The notes under the pieces are model-generated. The model saw nothing but the letters and a program-made list of their open reading frames with translations, was not told where the DNA came from and made no database searches. DNA of 64,000 nt, from NCBI GenBank assembly GCA_041660405.1, contig JBAZWL010000001.1:251035-315034 (forward strand), in the 5' to 3' direction. Of this stretch, positions 16,505 through 24,781 are shown in pieces (position 1 is the stretch's first letter; each line of letters begins with the position of its first letter). The DNA comes from Taibaiella sp041660405. GTDB lineage: Bacteria > Bacteroidota > Bacteroidia > Chitinophagales > Chitinophagaceae. A program made the translations under genes and the position numbers.

Positions 16505-17941
16505 TTATCCTTTCGCTTTCCCTTCTGTCCATTTAATTACTTCCATAATATTGTTATGATCCAACCCTTTTCCAATGATCTTTTTATTTTCATCTAAAAG
16601 ATAAACCTTAGGTGTGGTGTAGGCATCATACTTGGTTTTGAATTGTGTATTGTTGTTAATGTCTGCAACGTTTACCCAGTCTTTGATCTTATTCTTATCA
16701 ATGAATTTTTGAATCTCCGACAATTCACCGCCGCTTGCAATAGAATATATTTTCACGCCTTTGCCTTTCAGTTCTGCCCGGTACACAGAGTCCAGTTGTG
16801 GCACTTCTTTTTGGCAGGTACCGCAATCGTATGACCATATGATCAATACCGTATACTTTGCTTTCACCTCGTACAGCGGCATATCTTTTAAGGTGAATAC
16901 ATCCTGCATATTAAGGTCTGGCCCAATATTGCCCAATACATTCGGGGCAATTTTTTTAGCACGGTCCTCATACCACTCCAGGTCTTTGGCCGATAACCAA
17001 TAGGCCTCTCCCTTCATGTAATATTGCTCTACAAGATGAACAAACACTTCATCCATGCCCATAATCTTGCTTTGCAATGCATTGGTGGCTAATGTGCGTA
17101 AGGTGTAACGGAATAATTCTTTAGTCCCTTTTGTGGCTTTCAATATTTTATCTGCTTCGTAGTTGATGCTGTCCGGAATCTGGTAGATCCATTTAGTAAA
17201 ATAATCGTTGAGCTTAACATCATATATCGGTGTATTGATCAGGCGGTCATCTCTGAAATCAAAATTATCCCAATAGTGGGTTTTGAAATAAGTGTACGGA
17301 TATAAGGTATCCACTGTTTTTCCATCTTCCAGGTAGTGCTTGCCTTCCGGAACTTCCGGAGCAAGCAATGCCTGAAATATTTTTGAAAGCAAAGTATTGG
17401 GATATTGCTTTATGTAGTTTTTACGATAAGCCGCTTGCTGATCGGCAAGCGCTGAAAGCTCTTTGGTAATAGCAGCTGTATCTGCCTGGTTTTTAGCGGT
17501 TGCCAGCTTATTCATTATGGCCTTATTTTTTTCAGTAAGGGTAAACATCATTTTATTGTACTCCTGGTTACGAGTGTTTTCAGGACTATTTTTAAATTCA
17601 AGACTTTCGGGCTTTTTTTCTTCGTTATTATTTATAGTCATGGAAAAATGGTTTCCATTATCCAGCAAAAATTCTGACAACTTGCCGTTGTGGTTATAAA
17701 TCACCATATAAATCCCGCCCAGTATACTATCCTTCCGCTCAAATACAGCAGTTCGTTTATTCACCACCTTTGCAGAATCCATTTTATAAATAGTAGGAAG
17801 GTTTTTTGCAAAATAGTGGGCCAGGTAAACGATAGAATCAGACACATCCTGTTTAAAATTTACTTCTACTTTATATCCATTTTTAGCATGAGTAGCAAGC
17901 GAGCTAAGGAACAATAAAGCGATAATGGATATCTGTTTCAT
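16505..17941 (-). CDS. TlpA-like thioredoxin-domain protein with DUF5106 region (copy 2)
   Basis: Also exactly 478 residues, colinear with the downstream copy: shared landmarks include 'KMDSAKVVNKR', 'SPENTR', 'DRAKKIAPNVLGN', 'GMDEVFVHLVEQYYM' and 'LLDENKKIIGKGLDH'. The active site differs, CGTC instead of CGHC, which should give a lower redox potential than the CGHC paralogue by analogy with thioredoxin and DsbA variants. The signal peptide is at residues 1-19. The two may act on different substrates or in opposite directions; that is inference. Confidence 0.9.
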   Translation of the reverse strand: MKQISIIALLFLSSLATHAKNGYKVEVNFKQDVSDSIVYLAHYFAKNLPTIYKMDSAKVVNKRTAVFERKDSILGGIYMVIYNHNGKLSEFLLDNGNHFSMTINNNEEKKPESLEFKNSPENTRNQEYNKMMFTLTEKNKAIMNKLATAKNQADTAAITKELSALADQQAAYRKNYIKQYPNTLLSKIFQALLAPEVPEGKHYLEDGKTVDTLYPYTYFKTHYWDNFDFRDDRLINTPIYDVKLNDYFTKWIYQIPDSINYEADKILKATKGTKELFRYTLRTLATNALQSKIMGMDEVFVHLVEQYYMKGEAYWLSAKDLEWYEDRAKKIAPNVLGNIGPDLNMQDVFTLKDMPLYEVKAKYTVLIIWSYDCGTCQKEVPQLDSVYRAELKGKGVKIYSIASGGELSEIQKFIDKNKIKDWVNVADINNNTQFKTKYDAYTTPKVYLLDENKKIIGKGLDHNNIMEVIKWTEGKAKG

Positions 17942-18040
17942 ATTTTCCGGGTATTTTTTACAAGGGTATATTGGGTAGCTTTTGTTTGAGCGGTATGCTC
18001 AAAGCTAAAGAAGGTTTGAACGCAACAAGAAAAATCGGGC

Positions 18041-18048
18041 TACCTTTG
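18041..18048 (+). promoter_or_regulatory. -7 element of rlmD
   Basis: TACCTTTG fits TAnnTTTG; a TTTG at 18015-18018 lies at about the right distance for the -33 element. Confidence 0.6.
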
Positions 18049-18074
18049 CAAAGGATTAACAAGCAATATTAACA

Positions 18075-19487
18075 TTGGCTAGAAAAAACAAAAAGACGGT
18101 AATTAACGAAATAAGGTTGGAACGCTATGCAGCAGAAGGCAAATCCATAGCGCATCTTGAAGATGGTAAAACCCTGTTTGTGGAAGGTGCAGTACCCGGC
18201 GACGTCGTGGAAGTGCTTGTCATGAAGAATAAGAAGAGCTATGCGGAAGGCAAAGCCATGAAGGTGCTCGTTCCTTCGCCAGATAGAGTGGGGCCTTTCT
18301 GCCAACATTTTGGCGTATGCGGAGGCTGTAAGTGGCAAATGCTTCCTTATGAAAAACAACTGGAGTATAAACAGATACAAGTTACAGACCAGCTTACGCG
18401 CATTGGTCATGTTGAACTACCCCCAATCGAAACCATAGTCGGAAGTGCTGTCACCAGAAATTACAGGAATAAACTGGAATTTACCTTTAGTGAGTTAAGT
18501 TATCTTACCCGCGAAGAAATAGATGCGGCTGGTGATGGTGAAATAAAACGCAGACCAGCGTTGGGTTTCCATGCTCCCGGTATGTTCGATAAAATAGTAG
18601 ATATTCAAACCTGCTACCTGCAGCCTGAACCTACTAATAAGATCAAAAACCTGCTTCGTAAAATTGCGCTTGAACATAACCTTCCTTTTTATGATCACCG
18701 TAAACAAGAAGGTTGGTTGCGTAATGTCGTGATCAGAGTGGCTACCAGTGGCGAAACCATGGTTAACCTCATTGTGCAGCACGACAGGGAAGAACTTAAA
18801 ATGATACTGGATACTTTGCTGCTGGAGGTGCCTGAAATTACTTCCCTGCATTATACCATCAACCCGAAGGTGAATGATACCATTTATGATCTGAAGGTTA
18901 CTACTTATAAAGGCAAAGGTTATATAGAAGAATACCTGGAAGAATACCGGTTCAAGATATCTCCCAAATCATTTTTCCAGACCAATACGCGCCAGGCTGA
19001 AAAGCTATACCAGATCACCCGCGACTTTGCAGGCCTTACCGGTAAAGAAGTGGTGTATGATCTTTATTGCGGTACCGGAAGTATCGGTATCTTTTTATCG
19101 AAAGGGGCAAAAAAAATAATTGGTATAGAGGCTGTTCCCGATGCTATTGAAGATGCTAAACTGAATGCCAGCTGGAATGGACTGGAGCATTGCCAGTTTT
19201 TTGCCGGTGATGTAAGCGATATTGCTACTGATGCTTTCTTTGAGATACATGGAAGACCTGATGTCATCATTACCGACCCGCCACGTGCGGGTATGCATGA
19301 AAAGCTGGTACAACAATTGCTTCGCATAAAAGCGCCACGTGTGGTGTATGTAAGCTGCAACCCTGCTACACAGGCGCGCGATCTACAGTTACTGGATGAA
19401 GCTTACAAGATCATTAAACTGCAACCAGTCGATATGTTTCCACACACACACCATATTGAAAATGTGGCTTTACTGGAATTAAGATAA
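18075..19487 (+). CDS. rlmD: 23S rRNA (uracil-C5)-methyltransferase RlmD/TrmA family
   Basis: A 470-residue enzyme that transfers a methyl group from SAM to C5 of a uridine, most likely in 23S rRNA. An N-terminal TRAM domain (about 1-60) is followed by the 4Fe-4S cysteines C76, C82, C85 and C180, the SAM-binding motif DLYCGTGSIG (from residue 329) and the catalytic cysteine C428 in VSCNPATQARD. The final Glu of 'ENVALLEL' is also family-typical. The start is TTG at 18075, which gives the right TRAM start. RlmCD- or TrmA-like specificity cannot be excluded from the sequence alone. Confidence 0.92.
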   Translation: MARKNKKTVINEIRLERYAAEGKSIAHLEDGKTLFVEGAVPGDVVEVLVMKNKKSYAEGKAMKVLVPSPDRVGPFCQHFGVCGGCKWQMLPYEKQLEYKQIQVTDQLTRIGHVELPPIETIVGSAVTRNYRNKLEFTFSELSYLTREEIDAAGDGEIKRRPALGFHAPGMFDKIVDIQTCYLQPEPTNKIKNLLRKIALEHNLPFYDHRKQEGWLRNVVIRVATSGETMVNLIVQHDREELKMILDTLLLEVPEITSLHYTINPKVNDTIYDLKVTTYKGKGYIEEYLEEYRFKISPKSFFQTNTRQAEKLYQITRDFAGLTGKEVVYDLYCGTGSIGIFLSKGAKKIIGIEAVPDAIEDAKLNASWNGLEHCQFFAGDVSDIATDAFFEIHGRPDVIITDPPRAGMHEKLVQQLLRIKAPRVVYVSCNPATQARDLQLLDEAYKIIKLQPVDMFPHTHHIENVALLELR

Positions 19488-19574
19488 CATTCACCGAAAA
19501 GTAATGGATGATCGTGATATTGTTAAGTACCTTTATCAGGAGAAAATAAAACGTTCATTCTAAAAACAAGGAAT

Positions 19575-19838
19575 ATGTTTAACAAAGAATCTTTCACGCT
19601 CAATGGCGAGAGCCTTTTGAAAAAGGTAAAAGAATTGATTGCAGAAGGTAATATCCGGAAAATAACCATTACCGATAAGTCGGGCAAGGAGCTTATGTCG
19701 TTCCCATTGAACGTAGGACTTGTAGGAGCTTTGCTGGCACCGGTTCTTGCAGCTGTAGGTGCGTTGGCAGCTTTAATAGGCGAATGTACTATTACTGTGG
19801 ATAGAGAAGCGCCGAAGGAAGAAGAGAAGGTTGGTTAA
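19575..19838 (+). CDS. DUF4342 domain protein
   Basis: An 87-residue protein matching DUF4342: 'EELLKKVKELIAEGNIRKITITDKSGKELMSFPLNVG' type start, then a hydrophobic glycine/alanine-rich helix (about 48-70) and an acidic tail. The family has an amphipathic or membrane-inserting helix and no assigned function. It is monocistronic and followed by a strong terminator. Confidence 0.82.
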   Translation: MFNKESFTLNGESLLKKVKELIAEGNIRKITITDKSGKELMSFPLNVGLVGALLAPVLAAVGALAALIGECTITVDREAPKEEEKVG

Positions 19839-19860
19839 GCTACATTATTTTTATAAAGTA

Positions 19861-19890
19861 AAAGCGTCCCCATATCGGGACGCTTTTTTT
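19861..19890 (+). terminator. Terminator after the DUF4342 gene
   Basis: GC-rich stem AAGCGTCCC / GGGACGCTT with a short loop and T7; works for the convergent M56 gene as well. Confidence 0.85.
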
Positions 19891-19897
19891 GCTTTTA

Positions 19898-21196
19898 TTA
19901 ATTGAGTTTAAAAGTTATCGGTAAGGTATAATAAACGCTTACATTTTTTCCGGCTTGTCTGCCAGGGCTCCAATCCGGCATATTGTTAAGCACTCGTATT
20001 GTTTCAGCATCAAAATCAGCGTTCAGACCTCTTACTATTTTCACATCTACAACATTCCCAGCTTCGTTTACTACAAATTGGCCTATAACCTGTCCCTCAA
20101 TTTTATCTTTCCTTGCTGCTTCAGGATAACGAATGTTGGTAGCCAGATAATTCACCAGGCTGTCCTGCCCTCCCGGGAATTCGGGCATTTGCTCTACTGT
20201 AGTAAAAATTTCTTTTTGATTTTGTGCTTGCGGGTCTAGCATGACCATTTTCTCGCCTTGTTTTTCCTGGTAGTATAAATTTTCACTGCCGGTTGCTTTT
20301 ATATTTTCCCGTGTTATCTTCTTTGCATCGGAATTTGCCGTTTTATTCTTTTTGTCCTGGGCCATCAGGTTACTTTGTGACTGGAAAACAATAACAGCAA
20401 CTGCCAAAGCTGCGGAGAAAATAATTGTGGCTCCGCGACGTTTATTATTAGTCGCCCTTTTGCTGTATAGCATCATAATTCTTCGTTTTATTGGATGATG
20501 AAAAAAAGATTGTAATAAATTGAATTGTTGTGTGTGAAAATGTTGATTGAGTAATAGTGTGGCATACTCTTCCTGGTCATTTGCTGCAAGTGCATCTGCT
20601 TCAAATTCATGAACCGTTTCCAATTCCTTTTGTATGAAATAGAATATGACTACCGGAAAGAAAAAGCACCATAGCATGTTTAGAAAAAGCTTATCATAAT
20701 GATGTTTGCTGCGAAGATGGGCCAACTCGTGTTTTAAAATTTCGGGTTTGATATCATCGTCCGGAAATAAGATTTTGTTTCCTAAACTGGCAGGACCAAT
20801 TCCTGTATTCAATGCAATTCGATATCCATTTTCTTTTCTGAAATTTTGCTTCTTTAAAAAGATACTTAGCCTTAAAATCCGGTATAAAAAATAACCTGAC
20901 ATCAGGGCGACTCCCGAGAGGTATGCCCATAATAACCAATCAATATTTTGGACATTATTGTTGTCCTGATTACCGATTAGTATTACGTCTGGCAGTAGTT
21001 GAGCTGCGGTTATAATTGTTCCACTATTTGCCAACGCCAAGTCCAATTTTACGAAGGGCAGAGCAATAGAAATAATAATACAAGACAATAAATAAAACCG
21101 GCTCCACTTCTGGTTATCTCCGTTTTTCAGAAATAAAACGTAGAGTGCAAATAGTAACAAGGCATACAGGTTGGCCAATAAAAAATAACGGATCAT
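19898..21196 (-). CDS. BlaR1-like M56 metallopeptidase with C-terminal TonB domain
   Basis: A 432-residue membrane protein with four transmembrane segments in the N-terminal 260 residues, a cytosolic-facing zinc motif HELAH (about residue 154) followed by a second metal ligand region ('ETVHEFEADALAANDQEEYA'), and a periplasmic C-terminal TonB-type domain ('YPEAARKDKIEGQVIGQFVVNEAGNVVDVKIVRG'). In BlaR1/MecR1 systems such peptidases lead to cleavage of the BlaI repressor. Here the sensor part is replaced by the TonB-like domain, the arrangement common in Bacteroidota. It is 19 bp downstream of the blaI-like gene. Confidence 0.9.
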   Translation of the reverse strand: MIRYFLLANLYALLLFALYVLFLKNGDNQKWSRFYLLSCIIISIALPFVKLDLALANSGTIITAAQLLPDVILIGNQDNNNVQNIDWLLWAYLSGVALMSGYFLYRILRLSIFLKKQNFRKENGYRIALNTGIGPASLGNKILFPDDDIKPEILKHELAHLRSKHHYDKLFLNMLWCFFFPVVIFYFIQKELETVHEFEADALAANDQEEYATLLLNQHFHTQQFNLLQSFFHHPIKRRIMMLYSKRATNNKRRGATIIFSAALAVAVIVFQSQSNLMAQDKKNKTANSDAKKITRENIKATGSENLYYQEKQGEKMVMLDPQAQNQKEIFTTVEQMPEFPGGQDSLVNYLATNIRYPEAARKDKIEGQVIGQFVVNEAGNVVDVKIVRGLNADFDAETIRVLNNMPDWSPGRQAGKNVSVYYTLPITFKLN

Positions 21197-21215
21197 GGCA
21201 AATATTTTTAGATGA

Positions 21216-21584
21216 TTATTTTGATTTTTTCATTTCTTTCAAAATCTCTTCAAGATCAGAAGCCGAGATATCTTTTTCTTTGGCAAAGAAGGAAAGCATA
21301 TTACTGAACGATCCGTTGAAATAGCCTTTTACCAATTGTTTCATAGATTGCTTGCTATACACTTCCTTTTTAACCCTGGGCTTATACAAATGCGACTTAC
21401 CAATACTTTCTGCAACTACAAATTCTTTATCCTGTAATATTTTCAATATGGTACTTACCGTATTGTAATGTGGCTTAGGTTCAGGCAATGTATCAATAAT
21501 GTCTTTGGTAAATCCCTTTTCAATTTTCCATAAAGCTTGCATGATCTGCTCTTCCGCTTTGGTTAATGGTTTAAATACAGGCAT
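21216..21584 (-). CDS. BlaI/MecI/CopY family repressor
   Basis: A 122-residue winged-helix repressor. The N-terminal HTH contains 'LTKAEEQIMQALWKIEKGFTKDIIDTLPEPKPHYNTVSTILKILQDKEFV', the family's classic region; the C-terminal part forms the dimer ('MKQLVKGYFNGSFSNMLSFF'). It forms an operon with the M56 gene and is preceded by three ACTAA-N4-TTAGT dyads, its likely operators. In related systems proteolysis of this repressor at the dimer domain releases the operon. Confidence 0.93.
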   Translation of the reverse strand: MPVFKPLTKAEEQIMQALWKIEKGFTKDIIDTLPEPKPHYNTVSTILKILQDKEFVVAESIGKSHLYKPRVKKEVYSKQSMKQLVKGYFNGSFSNMLSFFAKEKDISASDLEEILKEMKKSK

Positions 21585-21599
21585 CTTTTCAATTTTTAA

Positions 21600-21666
21600 A
21601 CTAAGTTTTTAGTTGTAGTAAATCAAAGGTAAACTAATTTCTTAGTTGAACAACTAATTTTTTAGT
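21600..21666. promoter_or_regulatory. Three predicted BlaI operators
   Basis: Three 14-bp dyads of the form ACTAA-N4-TTAGT occur at 21600-21613 (ACTAAGTTTTTAGT), 21633-21646 (ACTAATTTCTTAGT) and 21653-21666 (ACTAATTTTTTAGT), directly upstream of the blaI-like gene on the minus strand. Their spacing of 33 and 20 bp is about three and two helical turns, so bound dimers would face the same side. Confidence 0.75.
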
Positions 21667-21679
21667 TTTCGGTTTTTTC

Positions 21680-21735
21680 TTTCCTATCTCCCGGTAGAGA
21701 CGTTGCATGCAACGTCTCTACCGGGAGATAGGAAA
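21680..21735. repeat. 56-bp perfect loopless palindrome
   Basis: Arms 21680-21707 and 21708-21735 are exact reverse complements with no spacer; the centre is GTTGCATGCAAC. It lies between the divergent blaI-like gene and comB. The inner part resembles palindromes that recur between genes in many Bacteroidota and cyanobacteria, as I recall; copy number here cannot be counted from one window. Confidence 0.9.
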
Positions 21736-21785
21736 ACAAGCCATAAAACCAAACGTACCCAATACTCAAATGCAACGTTATTCCT

Positions 21786-21793
21786 TACTTTTG
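21786..21793 (+). promoter_or_regulatory. -7 element of comB
   Basis: TACTTTTG ends 4 nt before the ATG at 21798, so transcription would begin at the start codon (leaderless). Confidence 0.55.
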
Positions 21794-21797
21794 CAGC

Positions 21798-22541
21798 ATG
21801 ACAGAAAAGCCATTACTCGAGGTATGCCTTTCGCCGGCATTGCTTCATCTTTACGATACAAATGATACTATCGTAGTTATTATAGATGTATTCCGTGCTA
21901 CTTCCACAATTGCTGCTGCTTTGCATAATGGTGCCCGGGTAGTCATCCCCGTTGCTTCAGTTGAGGAATGTATTGCTATGAAAGATACGGTTGATAATTG
22001 CATTACTGCGGGCGAACGTGACGGACAGGTTGCGCCAGGATTGCAATATGGTAATTCACCTTTTGAATATCCCAATGAATTTATAACCGGGAAAACGCTG
22101 GCGCTTACCACTACCAATGGTACTAAACTATTACATATGGTTAAAGATGCGGATACTATTATCACAGGTTCCTTCCTTAATCTTGATGCAGCGTGCCAGT
22201 ACCTGATCAAAAGAAATAAAAAGGTTTTGTTGGCCTGTTCTGCCTGGAAGGATAGAGTGAATATGGAAGATACTTTATTTGCCGGTGCTGTGGCAGATGC
22301 ATTGAAGGATCAATTTACTATAGAATGTGATAGCGCCAGGATTGCATCTGCTTTGTATCAGCAAGCTAAAGGGTTTCCTACATTGCTGGATTTTCTGAAA
22401 GACAGTTCGCATTACCGGCGTCTTTCCGGCTTTGGCCTGGTAAAGGATATGGAATATTGCACCACACCTAATCTACATCCTGTAGTTCCTATTTACAATG
22501 GTAAGGAGCTGGAGATTGAAGGTATTATGGGAACGCTTTAA
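21798..22541 (+). CDS. comB: 2-phosphosulfolactate phosphatase (ComB)
   Basis: A 247-residue enzyme of the ComB family, which removes phosphate from 2-phosphosulfolactate in the coenzyme M / sulfolactate route. Family landmarks: 'VVIIDVFRATSTIAAALHNGARVVIPV' (about 23-50), 'GERDGQVAPGLQYGNSPFEY' (about 72-91), 'LTTTNGTKLLHM' and 'LLACSAWKDRVNMEDTLFAGAV'. In bacteria that do not make coenzyme M the substrate may be different. It is 26 bp upstream of the ExoIII gene and probably cotranscribed. Confidence 0.88.
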   Translation: MTEKPLLEVCLSPALLHLYDTNDTIVVIIDVFRATSTIAAALHNGARVVIPVASVEECIAMKDTVDNCITAGERDGQVAPGLQYGNSPFEYPNEFITGKTLALTTTNGTKLLHMVKDADTIITGSFLNLDAACQYLIKRNKKVLLACSAWKDRVNMEDTLFAGAVADALKDQFTIECDSARIASALYQQAKGFPTLLDFLKDSSHYRRLSGFGLVKDMEYCTTPNLHPVVPIYNGKELEIEGIMGTL

Positions 22542-22567
22542 AATATTTTACCAACTAAAACAATTCA

Positions 22568-23332
22568 ATGAGAATCATATCCTACAATGTAAATGGCCTA
22601 AGAAGCGCCATGACCAAAGGTTTTGTAGAATGGCTGGCAACAGACCCGGCAGATGTAATCTGCCTGCAGGAAATTAAGGCCCATAAAGAAAATGTTGACT
22701 ATGCAAAGATTGAAGCATTGGGTTACGAAACATTCTGGTATCCGGCGGAAAAGAAAGGATATAGTGGTGTTGCGATTTTTACTAAAAGAAAACCTGAACT
22801 GGTTCAATTGGGTAATGGCCTTATGCAAAGCGATGCAGAAGGCAGAGTGATCCGTGCAGACTTTGGTGATGTTACTTTGGTAAATGCATACTTTCCAAGT
22901 GGATCCAGTGGTGAAATACGCCAGGAATATAAGTTTCAGTGGTTAAACGAATTCTTCGATTACATTTATGAGCTAAAGAAGACGCGACCGAACTTAATCA
23001 TAACCGGCGATTATAATATTTGTCACCAACCTATTGACATCCATAATCCGATCAGTAATAAAGACAGTAGTGGCTTCCTGCCCGAAGAGCGTGGCTGGAT
23101 GGACAAATGGTTTGAGAGTGGCTTTGTAGATACTTTTCGCTATTTCAATCCGCATCCGCATCAATATAGCTGGTGGAGTTTCCGGGCCAATTCAAGGGCG
23201 AATAATAAGGGCTGGAGAATTGATTATATCAGTGTGAGCAAAAGCCTGGAGCAAAAGCTGAAGGATGCTGCTATTTATCCTGATGTAAAACATTCAGATC
23301 ATTGTCCGGTATATGCCGAAATTGAATTTTAG
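22568..23332 (+). CDS. xth: Exodeoxyribonuclease III / AP endonuclease
   Basis: A 254-residue member of the EEP nuclease family for base-excision repair. Catalytic landmarks are 'RIISYNVNGLRSA' (Asn7 region), 'CLQEIKAHK' (Glu metal ligand), 'NAYFPSGSSG', 'ITGDYNICH' (Asp/Asn), 'RIDYISVS' and the final 'KHSDHCPVYAEIEF' (catalytic Asp-His). Length and motif order match bacterial ExoIII/ExoA. It follows comB by 26 bp and ends at a terminator shared with trxA. Confidence 0.93.
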   Translation: MRIISYNVNGLRSAMTKGFVEWLATDPADVICLQEIKAHKENVDYAKIEALGYETFWYPAEKKGYSGVAIFTKRKPELVQLGNGLMQSDAEGRVIRADFGDVTLVNAYFPSGSSGEIRQEYKFQWLNEFFDYIYELKKTRPNLIITGDYNICHQPIDIHNPISNKDSSGFLPEERGWMDKWFESGFVDTFRYFNPHPHQYSWWSFRANSRANNKGWRIDYISVSKSLEQKLKDAAIYPDVKHSDHCPVYAEIEF

Positions 23333-23339
23333 CTATAAA

Positions 23340-23372
23340 AAAATACCGCATCATTATGATGCGGCATTTTTT
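23340..23372. terminator. Bidirectional terminator between xth and trxA
   Basis: Stem CCGCATCAT / ATGATGCGG (23346-23364) flanked by A7 and T7 runs, suited to both convergent genes. Confidence 0.85.
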
Positions 23373-23387
23373 TATCTGAAGAAAAAC

Positions 23388-23708
23388 TTAACTTAAGTGT
23401 TGTTGAATTTTTTTATCAAATGCTGATTTTGGAGCTGCGCCAACTTGTTTATCCACTACCTGGCCGTTCTTGATGAACAGTACGCATGGAATGCTGGTTA
23501 CACCATAATTTACAGATAAATTAGGGTTCTCGTCCACATTTACTTTACCTACATTCACTTTACCTTCGTATTCTTTTGAAAGTGCATCGATGGTTGGTCC
23601 TAAAGCGATACAAGGTCCGCACCATGGAGCCCAAAAGTCAACTACTGTTAAATTTGCAGATTGCAGAACTTCGTTGTCGAAATTTGCATCGGTGAATACT
23701 GCTGCCAT
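23388..23708 (-). CDS. trxA: Thioredoxin
   Basis: A 106-residue classical thioredoxin with active site WCGPC ('DFWAPWCGPCIALGP', about residues 29-33), Asp near residue 25 and cis-proline motif 'TSIPCVLFIKNG'. It is the general cytoplasmic disulfide reductant, recycled by thioredoxin reductase. An unusual Cys follows the cis-Pro position. The gene is divergent from the J-domain gene, and both have -7 elements in the shared region. Confidence 0.96.
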   Translation of the reverse strand: MAAVFTDANFDNEVLQSANLTVVDFWAPWCGPCIALGPTIDALSKEYEGKVNVGKVNVDENPNLSVNYGVTSIPCVLFIKNGQVVDKQVGAAPKSAFDKKIQQHLS

Positions 23709-23741
23709 TTTATTTTCTGTTTAAATTTTACAAAGAAAGGA

Positions 23742-23749
23742 CAAAGGTA
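23742..23749 (-). promoter_or_regulatory. -7 element of trxA with -33 TTG
   Basis: Minus-strand TACCTTTG; a minus-strand TTG at 23768-23770 is 18 bp upstream, giving a full Bacteroidota-type promoter. Confidence 0.65.
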
Positions 23750-23817
23750 AGGGTAAAACTTATATTGCAACAATAGTGGCATCGAATACGCTTATAAAGA
23801 TGCGCTATAAATTAATA

Positions 23818-23825
23818 TAAGTTTG
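23818..23825 (+). promoter_or_regulatory. -7 element of the J-domain gene
   Basis: TAAGTTTG fits TAnnTTTG, 23 nt before the GTG start at 23849. Confidence 0.4.
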
Positions 23826-23848
23826 CGTACTCATTAACATCAAATATT

Positions 23849-24412
23849 GTGTTACAGGACTTTAAGGATTATTACAGCAGGTTGGATATAACATTTACCG
23901 CTACTGAAGCAGAGATAAAAGCTGCCTACCGGAAAATGGCCAGGGAAAATCATCCGGATATGCATCCTGAAGAATCAGCATTTTATACAGAAAAATTCCA
24001 GGAAATCACGGAAGCCTATGAAGTCTTGTCTGACCCGCTGAAAAAGGGAAATTACGATTTCCGCTACCGGCAATTAGTACTTCATGAGGGGCCACAATAT
24101 GAGTATTTTGAAGATGATACCCCCGAAAATACAAACACGTACGAACATCGGTACACTACGAGAAACAAACGGAAAACTTCCTATTTTTCCTACGGAATAA
24201 TGGCCGTCCTGGCTTTACAGCTGATTCGTTCTGTGTTCGGCAATAGTACCAACTTTCCAGAGCCGGCTGCTTATAGAAGTGACGCACCTGTTTCTTTACA
24301 TATCCAACACTTGCTGGATTCGATGGAAACATCGCCTGATTCCAATTTTTTTCATCCGGCTAAAATACCAGACTTCTCTAATAAAGATACGACGGTAATT
24401 TTTAGCAAGTGA
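23849..24412 (+). CDS. Membrane-anchored J-domain protein
   Basis: A 187-residue protein with an N-terminal J domain (about residues 6-72) containing the HPD motif ('RENHPDMHPEE'), which stimulates DnaK ATPase. A single hydrophobic segment follows at about 111-130 ('YFSYGIMAVLALQLIRSVFG'), and the last 55 residues are probably periplasmic. There is no zinc-finger or substrate-binding domain, so it is a class C-like DnaJ that recruits DnaK to the membrane. The start is GTG. Confidence 0.85.
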   Translation: MLQDFKDYYSRLDITFTATEAEIKAAYRKMARENHPDMHPEESAFYTEKFQEITEAYEVLSDPLKKGNYDFRYRQLVLHEGPQYEYFEDDTPENTNTYEHRYTTRNKRKTSYFSYGIMAVLALQLIRSVFGNSTNFPEPAAYRSDAPVSLHIQHLLDSMETSPDSNFFHPAKIPDFSNKDTTVIFSK

Positions 24413-24467
24413 GCTATTAGGAAAATAAAAATTTATATCTTAGTTTTACTGCTCCAAACTCCTGAAG

Positions 24468-24656
24468 ATGAAACCTGAAAATGCTTTCCGCAAGCGAAAA
24501 GCTTTTTTGTTGTTACTGACGTGTATCTGCTTTTTTGTAGCAGGTATTACTGTGCTCACTTTAGGCGCAGTATTTCATGTAAATCCTCAAATCACTTTTG
24601 CAGGATTATTCAAATTACAGCCTTTTATCAATCTTGTGTACACTATTGTTCCATAA
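24468..24656 (+). CDS. Small membrane protein (hypothetical)
   Basis: A 62-residue frame with a basic start (MKPENAFRKRKAF) and one or two hydrophobic helices (about 13-35 and 42-60). No family is recognised. It is supported by its position between the J-domain gene and a strong terminator at 24681, and by the positive-inside membrane protein pattern. Confidence 0.5.
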   Translation: MKPENAFRKRKAFLLLLTCICFFVAGITVLTLGAVFHVNPQITFAGLFKLQPFINLVYTIVP

Positions 24657-24680
24657 CTTGGCCACATTAGTTTTTTCTAT

Positions 24681-24717
24681 AAAAGATCGGCGACCCTTTA
24701 AGGATCGCCGATCTTTT
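24681..24717. terminator. Strong terminator, shared by convergent genes
   Basis: 13-bp stem (24681-24693 with 24705-24717), loop 11 nt, T-run on both strands; lies between the small membrane gene and dnaE. Confidence 0.85.
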
Positions 24718-24781
24718 TTTGCAGATTTGTCAAACTTCCGGACTTTAATTTTGTATCATTATCGTTGTAAAAAAGAGTTGC

